In this document: positions 29,929 through 37,202 of the stretch, one piece after another
Position numbering within the stretch: position 1 is the stretch's first letter
Layout of the letters: each line of letters opens with the position of its first letter
Source of the DNA: Afipia massiliensis
GTDB lineage: Bacteria; Pseudomonadota; Alphaproteobacteria; Rhizobiales; Xanthobacteraceae
Assembly: GCF_014203115.1 (NCBI RefSeq)
Contig: NZ_JACHIJ010000001.1
Span: forward strand, 868,001 to 932,000
Direction: 5' to 3'
DNA: 64,000 nt
Made by a program: the position numbers and the translations under genes
The notes under the pieces: generated by a model
Told to the model about the DNA's origin: nothing
Seen by the model: the letters and a program-made list of their open reading frames with translations, nothing else
The model's database searches: none

Positions 29929-30327
29929 ATGAGTGCGATCGAGCCGAACTGGCTATCGCTGATCTGGTTTGCCGGGTTAGCCACCGTGTGCGGAGTTGCC
30001 TTCCTCATCGTCGCCGGCATGTTCCCGCTTCATGCCCGGCCTGATGCAGCAAAGTCTCCGTTCGTCACGCTACTTGTCCTCGGCAACGCCGCGTTACTGG
30101 CCATACTTTTGGGCGCCACCGGACTCTATGGATATCTTGAGCTACGATGGACCACGCTGATCGTCGTCAGCGGGCTCATCTTCCTGTTTGCGCCGGCGCT
30201 GTTCGAGGAATGGCGGTGGCCGCTGCGCAATACCGCGGTCGAGCTATCCGTACTGATCGGCGTTCAGGTGCTGGCACTTGCGATCTTGAGCAAGATCGGC
30301 GGTTCAGCGCTGGCGAGCCTGTCGTGA
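29929..30327 (+). CDS. Small four-helix membrane protein, unknown function
   Basis: 132 residues with four predicted membrane helices (about 10-30, 45-65, 72-92 and 104-125) joined by short loops. I do not recognise a family. The start ATG follows GGAGATT. It lies 28 bases after the fatty-acid-hydroxylase-type gene, so it may be an accessory subunit of that enzyme (inference from position only). Confidence 0.75.
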   Translation: MSAIEPNWLSLIWFAGLATVCGVAFLIVAGMFPLHARPDAAKSPFVTLLVLGNAALLAILLGATGLYGYLELRWTTLIVVSGLIFLFAPALFEEWRWPLRNTAVELSVLIGVQVLALAILSKIGGSALASLS

Positions 30328-30358
30328 AAATGCGTCGATAAGGTCAAGGGAGAAACCA

Positions 30359-30571
30359 ATGCCCGTAAAGATCAAATTTGTACTATCCATCGTAGTTGTT
30401 CTCGTCGCGGCTATCGCGTTCTACATGCAGCACGCGCTCGGCCACGGCCGCATTCAGTATCTCGTGGCATTTCTCGGGTGTCTGATGGTGTTCGCGATGT
30501 GGCTGTTCCCCGAGGTGAAACGCGAAGAAACAGCAGGCGGTATTCGTCGGGAACAACAGCCGGGCCGCTGA
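30359..30571 (+). CDS. Small membrane protein, unknown function
   Basis: 70 residues with two hydrophobic segments (FVLSIVVVLVAAIAFYM and YLVAFLGCLMVFAMWLF) and a charged C-terminal tail. AGGGAG lies upstream of the ATG. It starts 31 bases after the preceding small membrane gene and ends just before the convergent glutamate dehydrogenase. No family recognised. Confidence 0.7.
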   Translation: MPVKIKFVLSIVVVLVAAIAFYMQHALGHGRIQYLVAFLGCLMVFAMWLFPEVKREETAGGIRREQQPGR

Positions 30572-30593
30572 ACCCGGCGACTGTGCGCTCCTG

Positions 30594-31853
30594 TCAGGGG
30601 AACAGTCCGCGTGTGATTTTCCCGGCGCGCACACGCTCAACACCAATCGCCATGGCAGCGGTTCGGTTGAAAATCTTGTCGCGTTTTGCCCGCGAAGCCA
30701 TTTGATCGAACGCGCGATTGAGGATCTGATACTCGCGCCGCGTCACCTCTTCCTCTTCCCAGAACAGTTGCTGCAGGTCCTGCACCCATTCGAAGTAGCT
30801 GACCACGACGCCACCGGCGTTGCACAGAATGTCCGGGATCAGGAAAATCTCGTCCTGGCGCTTCTCCAGCACGAGGTCTGCGTCAGGTGTTGTGGGACCA
30901 TTCGCCCCCTCGGCGAGAATCCTGCATTGCAGTTTTCCGGCAATACTCGCGTCGATGACGCGTTCGGTGGCGGCCGGCACCAGAACGTCGCAAGGCAACG
31001 TCAGCATACTGACCGGATCGCACTGCAGTTCTTCTGAGTAGCCGAGAAGACTGCCATGCTTTGCGACGTGCCTCATCAGGTCGGCCACATCCAAGCCCGC
31101 TTGGCGATGCAGCGCACAGGTGTGATCGCTGACTGCAACAATTGTCACGCCCATCGCCTGCAATTCCGCCGCAGCGATCGACCCGACGTTTCCGAAACCC
31201 TGAATCACGGCCGTCGCGGTGTTCAGCCCGATTGAACGCTCGGTCATCACGCGTTTGGCGAGGTGAGCGACACCGCGCCCCGTTGCCTCCCGTCGCCCCA
31301 GCGTTCCGCCTGCGCTGACCGGCTTTCCGGTCACGATTTCCGTGACGGTGCGGCCCTGATACATCGAATATGTATCCATGAACCACGCCATCACCTGCTC
31401 GTTGGTCCCCATGTCAGGCGCCATCACGTCGATATGAGGCCCGACAAATGGAATCATTTCCTGCATGTAGCGACGCGACAGCGATTCCAGTTCGTGTGCG
31501 GACAGGCTTGAAGGATCGACGCCGATGCCGCCCTTGGCGCCGCCATAAGGCAGCCCCACGAGAGCGCACTTCCAGCTCATCCAGATCGCAAGCGCTGCGA
31601 CCTCGCCGAGATCGACGCTTGCGGCAAAGCGCGTCCCTCCCTTGGTGGGGCCGAGCGTCAGGTGATGCTGAACGCGATAGCCTTCGAAAACCGCCGTCGA
31701 TCCATCGTCACGATGAATGGGACAGGAAACGACCACCGCGCGCTTCGGCAACAGCAGCCTGTCACGTTCATCTGCAGGAATCGCGAGATAATCCGCAATG
31801 ACGCCGAACTGGTTGGCCGCCATATCGAAAACCGGGCCGCTGTAAACTGTCAT
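30594..31853 (-). CDS. Glu/Leu/Phe/Val dehydrogenase (glutamate dehydrogenase)
   Basis: 419 residues from the ATG at 31853; an ATG at 31892 would add 13 residues, and neither has a strong ribosome site. The substrate-binding segments VQHHLTLGPTKGGTRF and LVGLPYGGAKGGIGVDP with the catalytic lysine, and the nucleotide-binding GFGNVGSIAA, are clear. It interconverts glutamate and 2-oxoglutarate plus ammonia with NAD(P). It lies downstream of succinate-semialdehyde dehydrogenase on the same strand, and the two may act together in GABA/glutamate use. Confidence 0.93.
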   Translation of the reverse strand: MTVYSGPVFDMAANQFGVIADYLAIPADERDRLLLPKRAVVVSCPIHRDDGSTAVFEGYRVQHHLTLGPTKGGTRFAASVDLGEVAALAIWMSWKCALVGLPYGGAKGGIGVDPSSLSAHELESLSRRYMQEMIPFVGPHIDVMAPDMGTNEQVMAWFMDTYSMYQGRTVTEIVTGKPVSAGGTLGRREATGRGVAHLAKRVMTERSIGLNTATAVIQGFGNVGSIAAAELQAMGVTIVAVSDHTCALHRQAGLDVADLMRHVAKHGSLLGYSEELQCDPVSMLTLPCDVLVPAATERVIDASIAGKLQCRILAEGANGPTTPDADLVLEKRQDEIFLIPDILCNAGGVVVSYFEWVQDLQQLFWEEEEVTRREYQILNRAFDQMASRAKRDKIFNRTAAMAIGVERVRAGKITRGLFP

Positions 31854-32004
31854 TGACGTCTCATCGGCTTGGTCAGCTGCGGAGATGGGCATCTCCGCAG
31901 CAACAAATCTGCTGATGTGGTCGAAGGGACAAGAATCAACGTATCGAGACAGCCTTATCGCACGAAAAGAATCTCAGCGCCCCCCTTGCAAAGCTCCGAC
32001 TCGC

Positions 32005-33477
32005 CTAGATTCCACCCATGCAGAGGTACTTGATCTCGAGATAATCCTCGATGCCGTACTTGGAGCCTTCGCGGCCGTTGCCGCTTTCCTTGACGCCGCC
32101 GAACGGTGCGATCTCGGTCGAGATGATGCCCTCGTTGATCCCGACCATGCCGTATTCAAGCGCCTCGGCGACGCGCCACACCCGCCCGATGTCGCGGCCG
32201 TAGAAATAGGCTGCCAGTCCGAACTCGGTATCGTTGGCAAGGCGGATGGCTTCCTCTTCGGTCTTGAACCGAAACACCGGCGCCACCGGACCGAATGTTT
32301 CCTCGCGGAAGATCAGCATATCCGGGGTCGTGCCGGTCAGGACCGTCGGCTCATAGAACGTGCGGCCGAGCGCGTGACGCTTGCCGCCAATCGCAACCTT
32401 GGCGCCCTTGGCGGTCGCATCGGAGATGTGCTCTTCGACCTTCTCGACGGCAGCCATGTTGATGAGCGGACCGATGGTAACGCCCTCGCCGAAACCGTCG
32501 CCGACCTTCAGGCCGCGCACCGCCTGCGACAGCTTCTCGACGAACGCGTCGTAAATCTTGTCCTGCGCGAAGATGCGGTTGACGCAGACGCAGGTTTGCC
32601 CGGCGTTGCGATACTTCGATGCCATCGCACCCTTCACCGCGGCGTCAATATCGGCGTCATCGAACACGATAAACGGCGCATTGCCGCCAAGCTCCATCGA
32701 GGTGCGCTTCACGGTCGAAGCGCTCTGCTCCATCAGCTGCTTGCCGATCTCGGTCGAGCCGGTGAAGGTCACCTTGCGCACGATCGGGTTCGACGTCATC
32801 TCGCCGCCGATGGCCGAGGCCGATCCGGTCACCACGGAGAACACGCCCTTCGGCACGCCTGCGCGTTCGGCCAATACCGCCAGAGCCAGCGCCGACAGCG
32901 GCGTCTGGCTGGCGGGCTTCACCACCATCGTGCAGCCTGCGGCCAGCGCCGGGGCGGCTTTGCGGGTAATCATCGCCGCCGGAAAATTCCACGGCGTGAT
33001 CGCAGCGCAGACCCCGATCGGCTGCTTCAGCACCACGATGCGGCGATCGGCCGTAAATGGGGGAATCGTGTCGCCGTAGATGCGTTTGCCTTCCTCGGCA
33101 AACCACTCGATGAAGCTCGCAGCATAGGCGATCTCGCCCTTGCTTTCCGCCAAGGGTTTGCCCTGCTCCGCCGTCATGATCATGGCGAGGTCTTCCTGAT
33201 TGGCCATCATCAGGTCGAACCATTTGCGCAAAACGGCGGAGCGCTCCTTTGCCGTCCTGGCGCGCCAGGCCGGGAGCGCGGCATTCGCCTGTTCGATGGC
33301 ACGCTTCGTCTCGCCCGCGCCCATGTTGGGCACCGAACCGACCAGCTCACCGTTCGCAGGATTGTCGACCTTGATCGTACCGCCGCTATCGGCCGCGACC
33401 CACTCGCCGCCGATGAAGCAGCCGTCACGCAACAGCGAAGCGTCTTTCAGGGTGAGTTTTGATACCTTGTCCAGCAT
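32005..33477 (-). CDS. gabD: Succinate-semialdehyde dehydrogenase (NAD(P)+)
   Basis: 490 residues, aldehyde dehydrogenase superfamily. PWNFPAAMITRK carries the cofactor-binding region, MELGGNAPFIVF the general-base glutamate and GQTCVCVNR the catalytic cysteine. The GabD assignment rests on overall resemblance (ADIDAAVKGAMASKYRNAGQ stretch). It converts succinate semialdehyde to succinate, the last step of GABA breakdown. It starts beside the stop of a degraded acyl-CoA synthetase gene, and AAGG nine bases upstream is the probable ribosome site. Confidence 0.92.
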   Translation of the reverse strand: MLDKVSKLTLKDASLLRDGCFIGGEWVAADSGGTIKVDNPANGELVGSVPNMGAGETKRAIEQANAALPAWRARTAKERSAVLRKWFDLMMANQEDLAMIMTAEQGKPLAESKGEIAYAASFIEWFAEEGKRIYGDTIPPFTADRRIVVLKQPIGVCAAITPWNFPAAMITRKAAPALAAGCTMVVKPASQTPLSALALAVLAERAGVPKGVFSVVTGSASAIGGEMTSNPIVRKVTFTGSTEIGKQLMEQSASTVKRTSMELGGNAPFIVFDDADIDAAVKGAMASKYRNAGQTCVCVNRIFAQDKIYDAFVEKLSQAVRGLKVGDGFGEGVTIGPLINMAAVEKVEEHISDATAKGAKVAIGGKRHALGRTFYEPTVLTGTTPDMLIFREETFGPVAPVFRFKTEEEAIRLANDTEFGLAAYFYGRDIGRVWRVAEALEYGMVGINEGIISTEIAPFGGVKESGNGREGSKYGIEDYLEIKYLCMGGI

Positions 33478-33478
33478 G

Positions 33479-33601
33479 TTACGAAGCCTTGTTGATGGGC
33501 GCGATCAGCGTTTCGCGCAATTTGAAGCGGATGATCTTACCAGAACCGGTGCGCGGAATCTCGTCCGGAAATACCGAAGCTGGAAACCTTCTATACCCCA
33601 C
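33479..33601 (-). pseudogene. C-terminal remnant of an acyl-CoA synthetase (AMP-binding enzyme)
   Basis: About 35 residues ending at the stop at 33479 match the very end of acyl-CoA ligases: DEIPRTGSGKIIRFKLRETL, including the catalytic lysine motif TGSGKI. Sequence further upstream in the same frame has no adenylation-domain similarity that I can see, so all of the rest of the gene is missing. It directly abuts gabD, suggesting that a deletion removed a neighbouring ligase gene. Confidence 0.7.
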
Positions 33602-33902
33602 GGCAATGATCGAGAAGGTCCTCGGTTCCCATGCTTGTTCTGGCCCGCGCAACTGCAAACAATGCAGGGCATCGCACCGCAATCGATCACATTCACGATT
33701 GTGTTGACGACTTCTGGCGGCAAGCGAGCGTGGAGCCGCTCCCAGCGAGGCCGCATATATACCGGCGAAAGAGTTGCCGAACTCGTGCGCGCCGCCAGCA
33801 TACGCGACGCAAGCGGCGGCAGCGCGTCAAGGACAGCACACGGTCTTAATTGCCTCCACGCCTGCGCTGGCTATCAAGCACGACGCGTCTGTCGCGGCCA
33901 GG
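33602..33902. other. About 300 bases with no recognisable gene
   Basis: Several open frames cross this stretch on both strands, but none shows a ribosome site, signal peptide or recognisable motif. It lies between the ligase remnant and a small secreted-protein gene and may be debris of the deletion. Confidence 0.5.
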
Positions 33903-34127
33903 CTATCTGCAGCGGCGGACACGCACGCCATTGACCCACACGGTGCGGCAAACGACCGCTGGACGAACGACCACTGGACGACGGACGACGGCCGCTCCAC
34001 GGGGCCCAACGCAGCCTGCGCGATAAACTCCACGGGCACAGACGACCGCGTTGGCGTCAGTGGTCACGACAGTCATCGTTCCGCCAAAGGCCAGAACAGC
34101 GGCCGCAATAAGCAAGATTGTGCGCAT
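33903..34127 (-). CDS. Small secreted protein, Arg/Val-rich, unknown function
   Basis: 74 residues. It has an N-terminal signal peptide (MRTILLIAAAVLAFGG, cleavage likely after ANA) and a short mature part rich in Val and Arg with four cysteines (CARG, GCVG, VCRT, RRC), which could form two disulfides. Similar tiny proteins are common in Bradyrhizobium relatives without known function. The start begins a run of short minus-strand genes for exported proteins. Confidence 0.7.
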   Translation of the reverse strand: MRTILLIAAAVLAFGGTMTVVTTDANAVVCARGVYRAGCVGPRGAAVVRRPVVVRPAVVCRTVWVNGVRVRRCR

Positions 34128-34195
34128 GATTACCCTCCCGCACTACCTGATTGATCCTGGCGCAATTCTCCCGAACAAGTCCGACGCACCGCCGA

Positions 34196-34417
34196 CTACT
34201 TCTTCTCCGCGGCGGTCAACACCTTCTTGCACTCAGGGGTAAGCTTGTCGCTCGACTTGGACAGACAAGCGATGACCCGGCCTCCTCCTGGCGCAACGCC
34301 TTTGCAGAACTTCTCATAATCCCCCATGCATGCGCTGCGCCGTTCAGCCGTCAGATCCTGCGCATACGCAGCACCTGACAACCCAAGAAGAGCAACAATC
34401 AAGATCGTGCGCGTCAT
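34196..34417 (-). CDS. Small secreted cysteine-rich repeat protein (single domain)
   Basis: 73 residues: signal peptide (MTRTILIVALLGLSGAAYA) then one cysteine-rich repeat with pattern C-x2-DY-x3-C-x2-V-x-PGGG-x4-CL and a final C in LTPECKKVL. The same unit appears three times in the protein encoded at 34971-35789. The four cysteines probably form two disulfides in the periplasm. The function is unknown; the unit resembles the GLG1-type cysteine-rich repeat. Confidence 0.82.
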   Translation of the reverse strand: MTRTILIVALLGLSGAAYAQDLTAERRSACMGDYEKFCKGVAPGGGRVIACLSKSSDKLTPECKKVLTAAEKK

Positions 34418-34571
34418 GTGTACATCCTTTCCGGTTGTTAGCAGATCAAATCAGGTCAGTGAGGTTCTTGCTTCTTTGCTGCTCAGCCGTTGTACTCGAA
34501 CTCCGTAAAGTCCCAAGCAATACGTTCAAACCGAATTCATCCGATACCGGCCTTCGTCGTGGGGAAAGACC

Positions 34572-34928
34572 ATGCAGGATATCCGAAGCAAATGGCTTAC
34601 GTTTTACGCTGAGCATGTCGAACACGTCTCAAAGGAGATGTTTAGTCACGTCGAAAAAATGATCGTCGCGACATTGATCATATCAGCAGGCGCACATGTC
34701 TCCAGTACCGACCCGGCCATACTCCTGTTCGGCTATTTGCGTCACAGTCTGGTTGGCCGTGGAGTCGAGCTATTTGGTATCATCCTTCTTATTCTCAATT
34801 TCCTCGACGGCTTCTACAAGCTCACAAGATTGAGTTGGCATGTCGCGTATCTGATCATTATGTCCGTTTGTTACTTTGCTTTAAGCGTCCGACTGGTCCA
34901 GCTGATCCTGGCTTTTCGCGGTGAATAG
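34572..34928 (+). CDS. Small membrane protein, unknown function
   Basis: 118 residues. An N-terminal amphipathic part with several His residues (FYAEHVEHVSKEMFSHVEKM) is followed by about three hydrophobic segments near 30-45, 63-80 and 88-112. GGGGAAAG lies upstream of the ATG. The base composition is less GC-rich than in the neighbours, hinting at a different history. No family recognised; convergent with the large cysteine-rich protein gene. Confidence 0.7.
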   Translation: MQDIRSKWLTFYAEHVEHVSKEMFSHVEKMIVATLIISAGAHVSSTDPAILLFGYLRHSLVGRGVELFGIILLILNFLDGFYKLTRLSWHVAYLIIMSVCYFALSVRLVQLILAFRGE

Positions 34929-34970
34929 CGTACCGCGCATCAGATCTTCGCAGGTAAAACGAAAACGGGT

Positions 34971-35789
34971 CTATCGCGCGGCAAACTGAGCGAGAACATC
35001 CTTGCAGGCGGGTGAAAGGTCAGCCGCTCGCACGGCCAGACACTGCACGATGCGGCCACCGCCGGGTGCAACGCTTCCGCAAAGCGTGCGAACATCTCCG
35101 CTGCACGCAGATCTCAGGACAAGCAACTCCTCGCGTGGCCGCATGGGCCGCAGCACCAAGGCAGGCGCTGGAACTGCCGCCGCTCCGGCAGGCGCCGCAG
35201 CGGTGGTCGGCGCACTACCCGCGGCTGGCGCTGCTCCACCACCGCCCACTGCGCTGACTGCCTTCTGGCAGCTTGGCGAAAGTTTCGGCATGCTCTTCTG
35301 CAAGCACTGCAATGACGCCTCGCCGCCCGGCGGCACGCTTGCACAATTCTTCTGATAGTCCGAACGGCAGGCGCTGCGTATGGCAGCGGTTTGCGTATCG
35401 GTCGGCTTTTGTGTTGGTGTAGCAGCCGCCTTGGGAGCTGCTGCAGCCTTGGGCGCAGCCGCCGGTGCGGCGGCTTTGGCCGGTGCAGGAGCCGCGGGCG
35501 CTGGTGCGGATTCCGCCTTGGGCGCGGCGGCGGCCGGTTCGATGGCATTCACAGCCTGCTTGCAGGACCCGGAAAGCTTCGACATGTTTTTCTGCAAGCA
35601 CTGCAGCGAAGCCGCTCCACCTGGCGGCACACTGGCACAATTAGCTTCATAATCCGCGCGGCATGCAGAGCGGATCGCATTGCGCTGTTCATCGGTGGGC
35701 TGTTGGGAAGCAGCCGGCACTACAATCGTGAAAACGACCACTGCCGCCAGTGCCCACAACGCGGCAACACGCTTCAACGTGTTGATCAT
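34971..35789 (-). CDS. Secreted protein with three cysteine-rich repeats and Ala/Pro linkers
   Basis: 272 residues from the ATG at 35789, which has AGGA upstream; the frame extends further without a signal sequence. A signal peptide (cleavage near ASQQ) precedes repeat 1 (CRADYEANCASVPPGG), an Ala/Pro/Lys-rich linker, repeat 2 (CRSDYQKNCASVPPGG), a second Ala/Pro/Gly linker and repeat 3 (CSGDVRTLCGSVAPGGGR). Repeats 1 and 2 are near copies; repeat 3 is closer to the single-domain protein at 34.2 kb. Each repeat has four cysteines. The low-complexity linkers suggest a periplasmic or cell-wall spacer. The function is unknown. Confidence 0.85.
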   Translation of the reverse strand: MINTLKRVAALWALAAVVVFTIVVPAASQQPTDEQRNAIRSACRADYEANCASVPPGGAASLQCLQKNMSKLSGSCKQAVNAIEPAAAAPKAESAPAPAAPAPAKAAAPAAAPKAAAAPKAAATPTQKPTDTQTAAIRSACRSDYQKNCASVPPGGEASLQCLQKSMPKLSPSCQKAVSAVGGGGAAPAAGSAPTTAAAPAGAAAVPAPALVLRPMRPREELLVLRSACSGDVRTLCGSVAPGGGRIVQCLAVRAADLSPACKDVLAQFAAR

Positions 35790-35990
35790 CTGAAAATTCC
35801 TATTGTTGTTGCCGAATTCGTCGCGCCAACTAGAATGAAACTGTAAAAAATTTGGCGGAACAATCCTCGCCAGCCGCATCATTTTCGTTTTTGAGTTCCA
35901 CCGCAAGCAGATTGTTGTTATTCCTAGCTGGCGGACGCAATTTTTGATCGAGCGTAATTCCGCTGAAACATCATGAGGCGAGGCATCTGA

Positions 35991-37193
35991 ATGAAGCCTG
36001 CGTGTCCGACCTCGTTCACCGCGCTCATCGCTGCTGTTGATCGCAGATCACACAGGGCCTCCCGTGTCCTTCTGGCCATATTCGCATTCGTCACGCTAAC
36101 TGCCTGCGAACAAAATAGTTTTGTGGCCCCGCCGCCCGCCAAAGTCGATGTCGGGCTGCCTGTGCAGCGCACCGTCACCCGCTACCTGATGGCCACCGGC
36201 AACACCGCCCCGGTCAACAACGTCGATCTTGTGGCCCGGGTACAGGGTTTTCTCCAGTCGATCTCCTATCAGGACGGCGCCTTCGTGAAGCAAGGCACGA
36301 CGCTGTTCACGATCGAGCCCGAGACTTACAAGCTGAAGCTTGAGCAGGCACAGGCAGCCGAGGCTGGTGCACAGGCCTCGTTGAGACAGGCTGAGTCCGA
36401 CTTCAAGCGCCAATCGGATCTGGTCTCGCGACAGGTCGTGTCGCAGGCAACTCTCGAACAGTCCACGTCCTCACGGGACAATGCGCAAGCCAATCTGCAG
36501 CAGGCCCAGGTCAATACCAAGATCGCGGAGGTCAACTACAGCTACACCAACGTCACCGCGCCGTTCGATGGAATTGTCAGCGCGCGTCTCGTCTCAATCG
36601 GCGAGCTCGTCGGGGCGTCATCGCCAACCCAGCTTGCAACCATCGTTCAGCTCAACCCGATTTACGTAAACTTCAACGTCAATGAACAGGACGTTTTGCG
36701 GATACGCGCGGCGGCCGCTGAAAAAGGTCTCACGCCGAAAGACCTCAAGGAAACGCCGATCGAGGTCGGACTTCAGACCGAGAACGGCTTTGCACACCAG
36801 GGGAAGCTCGACTACGCAGCGCCAACGGTCAATCAGTCGACCGGAACCCTTGCAGTGCGCGGGGTTCTGTCAAATACCGACAGGGTTCTACTGCCCGGAT
36901 ACTTCGTACGCGTTCGCGTTCCTCTCGATCAGCAGAAGGATGCCTTGCTGATTCCCGATGTCGCATTGGGGAGCGATCAGGCCGGAAGATATGTCCTTGT
37001 GGTCAACAACGAAAACATCGTCGAGCAACGCAAGGTGCAGACCGGACCTCTCGAAGGCGAATTACGCGTGATCGAGAGCGGATTGAAGCCTGATGACCGT
37101 GTTGTGATCGCCGGCCTGCTCCGCGCGATCCCCGGCCAGAAGGTCGATCCGCAGCTTCAGAAAATCGGGCAACCTCGCGCATCCGCAAACTAG
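35991..37193 (+). CDS. RND efflux periplasmic adaptor lipoprotein (second pump)
   Basis: 400 residues. Lipobox LTAC lies near residue 39 after a hydrophobic signal. The adaptor core follows: VARVQGFLQSISYQDGAFVK, a long Gln/Ala-rich hairpin, NVTAPFDGIVSARLVSIGEL and a barrel region LLPGYFVRVRVPL. It couples the RND transporter encoded ten bases downstream to an outer-membrane channel. It differs from the adaptor at 20.5 kb, so the two pumps are separate lineages. Confidence 0.94.
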   Translation: MKPACPTSFTALIAAVDRRSHRASRVLLAIFAFVTLTACEQNSFVAPPPAKVDVGLPVQRTVTRYLMATGNTAPVNNVDLVARVQGFLQSISYQDGAFVKQGTTLFTIEPETYKLKLEQAQAAEAGAQASLRQAESDFKRQSDLVSRQVVSQATLEQSTSSRDNAQANLQQAQVNTKIAEVNYSYTNVTAPFDGIVSARLVSIGELVGASSPTQLATIVQLNPIYVNFNVNEQDVLRIRAAAAEKGLTPKDLKETPIEVGLQTENGFAHQGKLDYAAPTVNQSTGTLAVRGVLSNTDRVLLPGYFVRVRVPLDQQKDALLIPDVALGSDQAGRYVLVVNNENIVEQRKVQTGPLEGELRVIESGLKPDDRVVIAGLLRAIPGQKVDPQLQKIGQPRASAN

Positions 37194-37202
37194 GACGGGG
37201 CC

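Noticed and set aside
31885..33462. 525-codon plus-strand frame opposite gabD
   Set aside because: Shadow frame of the aldehyde dehydrogenase gene; His/Arg/Asp-rich with no recognisable fold.
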